From Deltaproteobacteria bacterium (GTDB taxonomy: Bacteria > Desulfobacterota > Syntrophia > Syntrophales > Smithellaceae): a stretch of DNA of 16,565 nt. Positions 6,121-13,909 of this stretch are shown here, piece by piece. The position numbers and the translations under genes are program-made. The stretch's first letter is position 1. Each line of letters opens with the position of its first letter. Where the stretch lies: assembly GCA_009668925.1 (NCBI GenBank), contig SBEK01000085.1:1-16565 (forward strand), read 5' to 3'. The notes under the pieces were generated by a model. The model had not been told where the DNA came from and did no database searches. It worked only from the letters and a program-made list of their open reading frames with translations.

Positions 6121-6531
6121 ATGGGCTTATTTGACGACGTTGTATCGATTGTCGGGAAGCAACTGGGCGGCGGCGGGCAAAACAGTTTGCTTGCCGAGGC
6201 CATTGCTATGATCAACAACCCTGAAACAGGCGGCCTGCAAGGGCTCGTCGAAAAGCTGCAAAACGGCGGTCTGGGGGAAATTGTATCCTCATGGATTGGG
6301 ACAGGGGAAAACCGCCCTGTTTCCGCCGGTCAGATCGTCGATGCCCTGGGCGCGGAAAAAATTAAGGAGCTTGCCGTGCAGGCGGGTATACCGGAAGACC
6401 AGGTATCGGACGGACTGGCCGGTCTTCTGCCCGGGATCGTCGATCAACTGACCCCCGATGGCCGGGTGCCCCAGGGGAACGCACTTTCCGAGAGCATCGG
6501 TGCGCTGGCCGCAAAATTCCTGAAAGGATGA
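6121..6531 (+). CDS. YidB-like DUF937 protein
   Basis: 136 aa, DUF937/YidB family. The start MGLFDDVVSIVGKQLG matches the canonical YidB N-terminus and follows GGGAG at 6109-6113. Two more ATGs sit directly before it in frame (6115, 6118), and a longer frame opens at 6043. Family features are a Gly-rich N-terminal segment, LLAEAIAMINNPETGGLQGLVEKLQNGGLGEIVSSWIGTGENRPVS-type repeats, a QIVDALG helix, and the C-terminal VPQGNALSESIG motif. Length is close to E. coli YidB (about 130 aa). The family has no settled biochemical role and no signal peptide is seen here. It is the last rightward gene before a bidirectional terminator. Confidence 0.87.
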   Translation: MGLFDDVVSIVGKQLGGGGQNSLLAEAIAMINNPETGGLQGLVEKLQNGGLGEIVSSWIGTGENRPVSAGQIVDALGAEKIKELAVQAGIPEDQVSDGLAGLLPGIVDQLTPDGRVPQGNALSESIGALAAKFLKG

Positions 6532-6652
6532 TTCATTCGCGCCGGCGACCCTGTGTCGCACTGTGACCTCACCGGATTTCTTTGCCACGATTCCCCGCAG
6601 AGACAAACCGTCGGGAAGCGGGCGGGATCGGCAAACAGCATTGCGGATGGAA

Positions 6653-6704
6653 AAAAGCTGATCACGAAGGGGATGGTTCCTCTTCCTGATCAGCTTTTGT
6701 TTTT
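6653..6704. terminator. Bidirectional rho-independent terminator
   Basis: AAAAGCTGATCA (6653-6664) pairs with TGATCAGCTTTT (6687-6698) over 12 bp. After a C-C mismatch the stem continues with GAAGGGGA (6666-6673) against TCCTCTTC (6678-6685), closing on a TGGT loop. T-runs follow on the + strand (TTTTGTTTTT) and A-runs precede it (AAAAAA), so it can stop both the yidB-side transcript and the converging propeller-gene transcript. Confidence 0.88.
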
Positions 6705-6733
6705 CAATGATGCGGTGCTGCAGAGTTCGGGGC

Positions 6734-8320
6734 TTACGGCAATGGTACTGCGGTGCCCGGAGTCAGGGCGCCGTTCGTCTGATCGATGGCATAGACCGAG
6801 ATATTGCTCGACCCCGCGTTCAACGTATAGGCAAATCTTCCCAGCGGATCAATGGTAAAAGCATAGGGATTTGTTCCGGCGGCAAACGGCGATCCGGTAA
6901 TCTGGGTCAGAGTTCCCGTGCCCGTGCCGGGGGGGATGATCGTATCAATGGAATAGGCCGAGGTATTATTGGATGTATAATTTGCCGCATAGGCGTATTT
7001 GCCCCGCAGGGCGACGGTTGTCGCAGTGTTCGGGATAATCGAAAAGGCGTACGGATTTGATCCGGCGAACACGGCGGCCCCGGCCAGCAATCCTCCGGTG
7101 AGTTGATCGACGATGAAGGTCGAAATGGCATTGCCGTCGAAATTTGCCGCATAGAGGAATCTGCCCGATGGATCAAGGGTTAAAGCATTCGGAGTTGCGC
7201 TGGTCGTAAACTGCGATCCCACAGTCAGATTGCCGGTCACCGGATCGATGGCGAAGGGAAAGAGCGTGTTCTGCCCCGTGTTGGTTATATAAGCAAATGC
7301 CTTGGGGCCGGGAATGGTGGCAATCGCAACGGGAGTAGGATTAACGCCGGTTGTGGCCGTCGTCCCGGCGACCAAAGCCCCGGTTGTTTGATCGATGACG
7401 TAGGTGGAGATTGTACTGGCGCCGGTATTGACAACATAGGCAAAATTTCCCGTCGGGTCGATGGTGATCGCCGAGGGATTTGTGCCGGCGGCAAAGGGCG
7501 ACCCGGCGCCGACCAGCTCGGACAAGCTGCCGGTAAGGGTGTTGATCAGATAGGCCGAGATATTATTCGATCTGACGTTGGGCACGTAGGCAATCCGTCC
7601 GGCAAGAGCCGGAGAAACCGCCGTGGTCGGCATAATGGTTAAGGTATACGGCGCGGTTCCCGCAGCAAACGGCGAACCGATGACTTCCGTCAAAACGCCC
7701 GTCACAGCATCAATCGCGTAAGCCGAAACACTGTTGGAGTTCAGATTGGCAACATAGAGGAAGTTGCCCGACGGGTCAATAGTGGCGGAATTGGGATTGG
7801 TGCCCGCCGCAAAGGGCGATCCCAGGACCGGAACCAGAGCGCCTGTGCCGGCATTGATGGTGAAAGCCGAAACATTGCCGGTCTTGTAATTTGCCGCATA
7901 GGCGAATGTTCCCGGAGGAGTCACGACGAGGCGGGACGGCGGCGCCAGGCAGTTGATGATGATATTATTGACCGGGGCATCATTGACGGTGCCCGCTCCG
8001 TTAACAACGACGCAGGTCTGCGAGATTGCGGGCGGGAGCGTCTTGATGGTGACGGAATAGGTGAGGCCGGTGGGGATTGCCCTGCCGAAAACAAACGTGC
8101 CGTTCAGCGGAACGATCAGATCATCCACGCCATTGTTCTGCAGGACCAGTCCGCCGCCCACCATGCCGGTGACCGTTCCTCTGATCGTATAGCTGTATCC
8201 TTCGTTGTCGCCCCCGCAGGACGTTAAAAGAATCGCGAGAGCGATCATGCACATGAACCCGGCTGGCAGGCTGGCCAGGAACCCCGGATTCTTTCTTTTG
8301 CCCCTAAGCTGTGCAACCAT
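6734..8320 (-). CDS. Lipoprotein with YVTN/lactonase-like beta-propeller
   Basis: 528 aa from the ATG at 8320, which follows GGGAGGAAAA and lies downstream of a clear promoter; the frame stays open to 8452 but that part precedes the -10 box. A hydrophobic segment (14-33) ends in lipobox LTSC with Cys35 as the predicted lipidation site. Residues about 42-124 form an Ig-like module (IRGTVTGM, GLVLQNNG, Cys103 and Cys124 able to form a disulfide) frequent ahead of such propellers. From 130 on there are eight repeats of about 48-60 residues, with FAYAAN-type strands, S-x-YxID, TGxL and GSPFAAGTNP-x-A-x-TIDPxG-x-F. This is the PF10282/YVTN beta-propeller pattern. The protein is expected to be membrane-anchored and to face the periplasm or outside. 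Enzyme activity (6-phosphogluconolactonase is the family namesake) is not implied; surface binding is as likely. Confidence 0.85.
   Translation of the reverse strand: MVAQLRGKRKNPGFLASLPAGFMCMIALAILLTSCGGDNEGYSYTIRGTVTGMVGGGLVLQNNGVDDLIVPLNGTFVFGRAIPTGLTYSVTIKTLPPAISQTCVVVNGAGTVNDAPVNNIIINCLAPPSRLVVTPPGTFAYAANYKTGNVSAFTINAGTGALVPVLGSPFAAGTNPNSATIDPSGNFLYVANLNSNSVSAYAIDAVTGVLTEVIGSPFAAGTAPYTLTIMPTTAVSPALAGRIAYVPNVRSNNISAYLINTLTGSLSELVGAGSPFAAGTNPSAITIDPTGNFAYVVNTGASTISTYVIDQTTGALVAGTTATTGVNPTPVAIATIPGPKAFAYITNTGQNTLFPFAIDPVTGNLTVGSQFTTSATPNALTLDPSGRFLYAANFDGNAISTFIVDQLTGGLLAGAAVFAGSNPYAFSIIPNTATTVALRGKYAYAANYTSNNTSAYSIDTIIPPGTGTGTLTQITGSPFAAGTNPYAFTIDPLGRFAYTLNAGSSNISVYAIDQTNGALTPGTAVPLP
6745..7910 (-). 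repeat. Eight degenerate propeller-blade repeats
   Basis: DNA and protein show repeated units encoding [FY]-x-Y-x-x-N-x6-[ST]-x-[YFP]-x-[IV]. In order they are FAYAAN, FLYVAN, IAYVPN, FAYVVN, FAYITN, FLYAAN, YAYAAN and FAYTLN. At DNA level the GCAAA[CG]GGCGA[TCA]CC segment encoding GSPFAAG recurs, for example near 6880, 7488, 7664 and 7808. The units are diverged, so this is protein repetition and not a recent DNA expansion. Confidence 0.65.
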
Positions 8321-8389
8321 TTTTCCTCCCTCTTTGTCCCGTGCTCTGCGGATACGCCGGATTGATGGTGTATTGATTTTCCTGCCGGA

Positions 8390-8418
8390 AATATATGTAG
8401 AATTGCCTAGTATGTCAA
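8390..8418 (-). promoter_or_regulatory. Sigma70-like promoter for the propeller lipoprotein gene
   Basis: Minus strand: -35 TTGACA (8418-8413), 17-nt spacer, -10 TATATT (8395-8390). The expected start is near 8383, giving a leader of about 60 nt to the ATG at 8320. This is the closest match to consensus in the window and fixes the start codon choice. Confidence 0.75.
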
Positions 8419-8585
8419 TTAAATGTTGACACCATTCGTACGTTGCCTTCAAACCATCGTGAACTTCATAAAAGAGATGTTGCTTCTGCAGAGCTCCAGG
8501 TCTTCATATCAGCCGCTGACCCGATTGACGATGAGCAGCCAAAAGGTCTCGCATAAATCCAGTCGGGTTTTACGATCATTCTGGA

Positions 8586-9920
8586 TTACGAACGGATGAT
8601 GGAATGGTGCTCGGCCCGGATATGGCCGGCGATATCGCGGACGCTGCTCATGACGGCCTCGATATCGATGGTCAGCAGGCGGCGGTTCTCCATGATGATC
8701 TTTCCGTTGATGATGCTGGTTTTCACGTCCGCGCCGCGCGCGGCGTAAACGAGTTGAGAATACGGATTGTAAAGCGGCGTCAGGTGCGGCTGGTTCATAT
8801 CGATGATGATGATGTCCGCGAGTTTCCCGACTTCGATCGAGCCGATCGCATGGCCGAGCCCGAGCAGGCGGGCGCCGCCCAGCGTGGCCATTCGGACAAC
8901 CTCTTCGGCGCTCATCACCGTGGGGTCAAGCTGCGTGACTTTATGGATTTTGGCCGCGGCGTCCATCTCCCGAAACAGGTCCAGAGCGTTGTTGCTGGCG
9001 GAGCCGTCGGTGCCCAGACCGACCGTTACGCCCTTGGCGAGCATCTGCGGCACGGGCGCAACGCCCGATGCGAGTTTCATGGAGCTCACCGGGTTGTGGG
9101 AAACGCCGACGCCCAGGTCGGCAAAGAGCGCGATGTCGTCGGGGGCAAGCCAGTTTCCGTGCACGGCAATGGTCCGGGAGTCGAGCACTCCCAGATCATA
9201 AAGATGGCGCACCGGTTTCTTGCCGTAGCGTTTTTCAATCGTAGCGATCTCATCTTTGTTTTCCAGCAGGTGCGTGAGATACAGGATGCCCGCTTCGCGG
9301 GCCGCCGCCTTGACGTTCACCAGGGTTGCCGGCGAGCAGGTATAAGGGGAATGGCAGAAGAAAGCGGGCGTGATCATCGGCGCATGCGGGAGCCAGCGGT
9401 CGACAAACCGTTCGGCCGCCGCCATCATTTTTTCATATCCCGGATTGTCCGGTGTGGCGAAATCGGCGAATCCCTGAGATACGACCGCGCGCATGCCGCA
9501 GGACTGCAAGGCCTGGGCAATTTGATTTTCAAAAAAATACCCGTCGCAAAAGGTCGTTGTTCCCGAAAGGATCATCTCCGCCATGGCGAGCAGTGAGCCG
9601 TCGTAAACCATCTTCTTGTTCACGAAGCGCGCCTCCATCGGGAAGATGTGATGATTGAGCCAGTCCATGAGCGGCAGATCATCCGCCAGGCCCCGGAAGC
9701 AGACCATCGGCAGGTGCGTGTGCGTGTTGACCAGCCCGGGCATGACGAGACAGCCCCGCGCATCGATGACTTTGGCGGCCCGGCGGCGGCCGTCCCGGCC
9801 CGCGAAAGCGATGCGGTCCGCCGTGATGCCGAGGGTTGCGTCGTGAATGATGTCCATGGCCGGCGACAGGGTCAGCAATGTCCCGCCCTGGATGACAATA
9901 TCAAAATGATCGGATGGCAT
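8586..9920 (-). CDS. mtaD: Amidohydrolase, MTA/SAH deaminase type (MtaD-like)
   Basis: 444-aa metal-dependent amidohydrolase of the TRZ/ATZ branch. MtaD enzymes deaminate 5'-methylthioadenosine and S-adenosylhomocysteine to inosyl products in SAM by-product recycling. Metal and active-site residues seen are His67 and His69 (GLVNTHTHL), His217 with Glu220 (LTHLLE), His254 (AVHGNW) and Asp305 (GLGTDGSASNN). HSPYTCSP (190-197) and GTDGSASNNALDLFREM are typical of MtaD. The C-terminal composite beta-sandwich (IGSIEVGKLADIIIIDM) is complete. Start 9920 is preceded by AGGAGAGAGGAAACG; an in-frame ATG at 9938 overlaps the tamB stop as ATGA and adds six residues. It is therefore translationally linked to tamB. 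Other TRZ/ATZ members (chlorohydrolase, SsnA, guanine deaminase) share the scaffold, so substrate is less sure than family. Confidence 0.85.
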   Translation of the reverse strand: MPSDHFDIVIQGGTLLTLSPAMDIIHDATLGITADRIAFAGRDGRRRAAKVIDARGCLVMPGLVNTHTHLPMVCFRGLADDLPLMDWLNHHIFPMEARFVNKKMVYDGSLLAMAEMILSGTTTFCDGYFFENQIAQALQSCGMRAVVSQGFADFATPDNPGYEKMMAAAERFVDRWLPHAPMITPAFFCHSPYTCSPATLVNVKAAAREAGILYLTHLLENKDEIATIEKRYGKKPVRHLYDLGVLDSRTIAVHGNWLAPDDIALFADLGVGVSHNPVSSMKLASGVAPVPQMLAKGVTVGLGTDGSASNNALDLFREMDAAAKIHKVTQLDPTVMSAEEVVRMATLGGARLLGLGHAIGSIEVGKLADIIIIDMNQPHLTPLYNPYSQLVYAARGADVKTSIINGKIIMENRRLLTIDIEAVMSSVRDIAGHIRAEHHSIIRS

Positions 9921-9937
9921 CGTTTCCTCTCTCCTCA

Positions 9938-12900
9938 TCAGTTGAATTCGAGTTTATAGTAGATATCCACGCCGCTTTGCGTGCCGGTCTGCGTTTCCAC
10001 CTGCCAGCTTTTGGAAATATCATAGCGCAGGAGAAATAAATTGCTGCCGGAAAACAGCGACCGGCCGTAGCTGATGTAGAGCTCCGGCGTCAGGTATTTG
10101 CCCACAACCATCATGGTTTCCGAAACGTCGGCCGCGGGCGTGCCGGAGGGTGTGACAGTCATGCGTTTGTACCCCATGTGGTTGTTTTGCTTTACAACGT
10201 CCGTGGATAAATCCAGCGAACCGAGCCCCAGACGGTTCTTGATTCGGCTAAGCAGGTCCTCGGACTGGCTGGCGGACAAAAGCGCGCCGGCCGCCGCCGC
10301 GAGCAAACTGATCTGCTTGGCGTCGGAGGCGAGCGGATGGCCCAGGACGATGTAGGCGAGAATATCCGTATCCTGCATGGCGGGTTCCGAATACAATTTG
10401 ACGAGCGGATTGGGGAGAGTGCCGCTGACGGCGACGCCGGCGTGAACATCGCCCACCTTGCGCCACGCCAGGATATCGAGCGACGGCCGGTTGATCGGGG
10501 TGCCGGTGTAAAACAGGCGCCCGCGGATAATCTCCAGATTGACGCCGTACGTGCGGAAGTTTCCTTTGGCCACGCGGATTTCTCCCCGGCCGGTGATTCT
10601 TGCGGGATCCTGGAACTGAAGATCGACGCTGCCGCCCAGTTGGGCATCGATGCCGGACGCCTTGAACCGGACCTGCTCGCCCAGGATCATCCTGACCCCA
10701 ACGTCCAGACGGATCGGCAGTTTTCGGTCTTCGGGTTTCGGTTTCCCCTCCCGGATCACATCCGGACTGGCCGCGACGGGTTTGCGGGATTGCGACTCGA
10801 TGATTTGCACCGCCGGAAGCAGAATTTCACCGCGGACGGATAATGTCTCCCGCGTTCCGGAGAACGTGAGCCTGGGCGAGCAAAGCACCTGGAGTTCCGG
10901 AAAGTAAACGGCCTGAAACCGCTCGCCGTTCAGTTTTCCTTCATAACTTTCCAGCTGCATCCCCTTCATCCGGATGAGCGCCGATCCTTCGAGCGCGCCC
11001 GGACCGGAAGCCGCATGAAAGGAATCGATGTGAATGGCATCTTTGTCGAAGCGGGCGGCAATCCGCGCGTCCTTGACTGCGATGCCGGCAGTCGGCAGAT
11101 AGCCGCCCGCATTGGACAAGCGGATGGTTCCTGTTGTCTGGGGTTCATCCCAGTGGCCGCCGACGTTCAAGTCCAGATCAAGGTCGCCGTGACTTTCCTG
11201 GACCAGTCCGGGCAATAAGACGCCGAGGGCGCCCTTTTCCCGGAACCGCCCGCCAAGCGATGCCTGAAGCTTACCGCGGCGATCGACGGCAACCGGCAGC
11301 CGGGCGGCAATCGGCAGAACGAACCTGCCCTGAAGGTTTCCATAATCGGACAGGGTGAACGCGACGGCGCCGCTGAGCTCTTCGTCGTGCCACTTCCAGT
11401 CGAGCGCGGCGTCGCGCAGGCCGACGTTCACATCGCCCTTCTGTCCCCGCCAGTGGATTCTGGACCGGGTGAGCGTCGCGCGTCCGGTGAGAGAAAAACG
11501 ATGATCCGCGGCGAGTCTGCCTTTCGCGCTGCCGGCCATCTGTCCTTCCAAGCGGGTGCGGCCGGGCAGCCATCCGGAAAGCGGCAGCAGATCAAATCCC
11601 TGCCAGTGCAAATCCAGATCTCCTTCTTCCGGCACGGAGAGAACGGCCGGCCGCGAGGAGAAAAATGAACCCGTGAGCGTCCCGCCGGAAGTGAGCTCCA
11701 TATCCGCTCGGGCCCGGATGCCCAGTTCATTTGCTTTCACGGTCATGTGGCATTCCCGGATGTTGACGGATTGTCCCTGTGCCTGAAACGTTCCCGTCAG
11801 GGAGACTTTTCCATTGAGCGCAATTTGATTCCGGGGCAGAAGGCTTAAATGGACACTGCCTGCGCTTGTCCCGCCGAGGCGCGCCTCACTGAGCCAGAAA
11901 TTGATGCGCGACAGGTTCAGATGATCCCAGCCAAGCGCCAGGGAACCGGAGAGGGGTTCCCGCTTCAGGGCGGCGGACAGCCGGAGCGCTTCCCCGTCCC
12001 GGCCCGCCAACACCAGCGGATCAAGCGTCAGGCTGCTTGAGGTGACGGACAGCGCGGCGGGTTCGGTGAGCCTCCAGGCACCGGCGCCGTCCGCGCCGTA
12101 AAGACGCAGAACTTTCCCGCGCCAGTGGCCCTCACGATAGGCTCCGGATAAAGCCAGGTGCGCTTCATCGCGGCCGCGGCGCGCCGTGGCCGTGAGGGTA
12201 TGCGCGGGCAGTGTTCCTCCGGCCTGCAGGGTCACGTGGTCCACCGCCAGGGTTTGATAGCGAAGGGTGTTGAAGGTCGTCTGGAAGGACAGAGGAGATT
12301 GGTCCTCGTCCTTCACGGCCGCGGTCAATGCCGCTGTCTTGACCGACAAGCCGCCGGCGTTTAAATTACGGGCCTCGGCGGATAGAGCGCCGCTCGGCCG
12401 GCCGTTATGCCACCGGACCGAGCCTCGCGCCGCCAGTGAGCCTCCGGTTTGCGGAATGAGAAGCGCCAGATCGCTCACGCGTGCACTGAAATCCACTTTG
12501 CTTTTGACGGGTCCGCCGGCGTTCACCTGGAAGCCTTTTCCCTGAAGGGAGAGCCTGGCGATCCGGATATCCTCGCCCGTGAAGGCCGCGCGGGCTTCTC
12601 CCGTTAATTCCTGCCCGTGCAGCTTGCTTTGCAGCAATATGCCGATGACTTCGCCAGTGGGGGGCTTATTTTCCGCGAGCGCTACTTTTCCCGAGAGGTC
12701 AAAATGAATGATCCCCGTCCAGTCCGGATCGATTTGGGCCGGATCAACGTTTCGGCCGGAAAGCGTGCCTTCTGCCGTAAGGCCGTTTTGCCAGTTGATG
12801 TCGAGACCGCCGCTCAGAGTGCCCTTGAGCGCCGAGCCCCGGAGGGGGCGGATGGCCGCGCCGCCGGCGTTTCCCGAATAGTCGGCGGCCAGCCGGAGGG

Positions 12901-13909
12901 CTCGCCAGGTTTTTCCTTGATGGGCGAGCGTGACGCGTCCTTCGTAGTGTTTCGCGGTTCCGGCGAAGGTTAAGGTTCCGGAGAGTCCGAGCGGTATGCC
13001 CAATTCCCGGGAAAGATCCCACGCGATCGCTTCGGCCCGCAGATTGAGAAACGGCTCAGGCCCGCCAAGCGAAAACAGGCCGTCCGCCGTGATGAGCCCT
13101 CTCCTGCCCGGGCGGGTGAGACGCAGTTGCTTTACGGGGAAACCCGCCTCAGTCATGGCGGTCTCCATGGCGAGCTGCCATTGGGGTTGTTTGCTTCGGC
13201 TGCCGGATACAAGAAGATTCCCGGAGAGTTCACCGGCGCGTTTTCCCGGCCCGAATTTTCCGCTGAGCCGGAAGGAATCCATGCCGGCTATTGGTTCGGC
13301 GGGGGTTGCCGTCAGATCCGCCATGAAGAGCGGGCGGCCAAAACCGGCCAGCAGATTTCCCCCGGCGACACCCAGGTCGGAGACGATCTGGAGATTGCCG
13401 ATAGAAAGTTGTGAGTTGCGAAAGGCCGCGGAGAAGGTGATCGTTTCAATTTTTACCGGTTGGTTCTCCAGACGGCGATAACGCAGGTTGGTGATTTCGC
13501 CTTTTTCGATTGCGCCGCTGAAAAAAATAATGAGGCCGGCAGCCCTCGGCCAGATCAGTGTCGGCGGTGTATCCGGTGAATTGTCCTGAATGACCGGATG
13601 CACGGCCGAAAGATGCCGGATGCTCAATTGACCGGCCAGCAGATCAAGCGGCCGGACGCCCATCTCCAGGCGTTCGATCCGGACGGTGCCTCTCGGCCAG
13701 GTGATTTCGGTGTTTTCCAGGCGGAGCTTTTCCGCCAGACGCCCCTCAACTTTCTGTGCGGAAATACGAATTCCGGTAAAGCTCGAAACCATGCCAAGCA
13801 CTTGTTTCGCTCCGCTTGTCGTCCCGAAAAGCCAGGCGGGCAGGGCAAGGCCGGCGATAAGAACTGCCGTCATAGCGGTGAAGATGAAATAGGCGAACAC
13901 ACGTTTCAA
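9938..13909 (-). CDS. tamB: TamB-family envelope protein (DUF490)
   Basis: 1323 aa, close to E. coli TamB (about 1260). It has an N-terminal membrane anchor (residues about 5-29), then a very long beta-rich stretch with recurring L-x-G-x-hydrophobic strands expected to form a hydrophobic-grooved beta-taco, and a C-terminal DUF490 domain (roughly the last 330 residues). That domain includes NRLGLGSLDLSTD, the GKYLTPELYISYG block and the terminal YKLEFN. TamB spans the periplasm and works with TamA in outer-membrane protein assembly; related AsmA-like proteins carry phospholipids between membranes. The start is TTG, overlapping the tamA stop by four nucleotides (TTGA at 13909-13906), with GGTGGGG about 9 nt upstream; no ATG gives a comparable N-terminus. 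The amidohydrolase gene follows directly. Family assignment is confident. Confidence 0.92.
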   Translation of the reverse strand: MKRVFAYFIFTAMTAVLIAGLALPAWLFGTTSGAKQVLGMVSSFTGIRISAQKVEGRLAEKLRLENTEITWPRGTVRIERLEMGVRPLDLLAGQLSIRHLSAVHPVIQDNSPDTPPTLIWPRAAGLIIFFSGAIEKGEITNLRYRRLENQPVKIETITFSAAFRNSQLSIGNLQIVSDLGVAGGNLLAGFGRPLFMADLTATPAEPIAGMDSFRLSGKFGPGKRAGELSGNLLVSGSRSKQPQWQLAMETAMTEAGFPVKQLRLTRPGRRGLITADGLFSLGGPEPFLNLRAEAIAWDLSRELGIPLGLSGTLTFAGTAKHYEGRVTLAHQGKTWRALRLAADYSGNAGGAAIRPLRGSALKGTLSGGLDINWQNGLTAEGTLSGRNVDPAQIDPDWTGIIHFDLSGKVALAENKPPTGEVIGILLQSKLHGQELTGEARAAFTGEDIRIARLSLQGKGFQVNAGGPVKSKVDFSARVSDLALLIPQTGGSLAARGSVRWHNGRPSGALSAEARNLNAGGLSVKTAALTAAVKDEDQSPLSFQTTFNTLRYQTLAVDHVTLQAGGTLPAHTLTATARRGRDEAHLALSGAYREGHWRGKVLRLYGADGAGAWRLTEPAALSVTSSSLTLDPLVLAGRDGEALRLSAALKREPLSGSLALGWDHLNLSRINFWLSEARLGGTSAGSVHLSLLPRNQIALNGKVSLTGTFQAQGQSVNIRECHMTVKANELGIRARADMELTSGGTLTGSFFSSRPAVLSVPEEGDLDLHWQGFDLLPLSGWLPGRTRLEGQMAGSAKGRLAADHRFSLTGRATLTRSRIHWRGQKGDVNVGLRDAALDWKWHDEELSGAVAFTLSDYGNLQGRFVLPIAARLPVAVDRRGKLQASLGGRFREKGALGVLLPGLVQESHGDLDLDLNVGGHWDEPQTTGTIRLSNAGGYLPTAGIAVKDARIAARFDKDAIHIDSFHAASGPGALEGSALIRMKGMQLESYEGKLNGERFQAVYFPELQVLCSPRLTFSGTRETLSVRGEILLPAVQIIESQSRKPVAASPDVIREGKPKPEDRKLPIRLDVGVRMILGEQVRFKASGIDAQLGGSVDLQFQDPARITGRGEIRVAKGNFRTYGVNLEIIRGRLFYTGTPINRPSLDILAWRKVGDVHAGVAVSGTLPNPLVKLYSEPAMQDTDILAYIVLGHPLASDAKQISLLAAAAGALLSASQSEDLLSRIKNRLGLGSLDLSTDVVKQNNHMGYKRMTVTPSGTPAADVSETMMVVGKYLTPELYISYGRSLFSGSNLFLLRYDISKSWQVETQTGTQSGVDIYYKLEFN

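Noticed and set aside
8556..8587. AATCCAG/CTGGATT hairpin at the end of the amidohydrolase gene as a terminator
   Set aside because: The loop is long, there is no T-run on the minus strand after it, and it overlaps the stop codon.
8478..8600. About 40-codon + strand ORF beginning at 8478
   Set aside because: Ser-rich with no motif, no convincing ribosome site, and it runs into the 3' end of the amidohydrolase.
8800..8816. GAT trinucleotide run as a phase-variable repeat
   Set aside because: It encodes the Ile-Ile-Ile-Ile-Asp strand of the amidohydrolase; a triplet change would not shift the frame, and the run is short.
9938..13909. Numerous + strand ORFs over tamB
   Set aside because: All are shadows of a continuous 1323-codon frame with clear TamB features.
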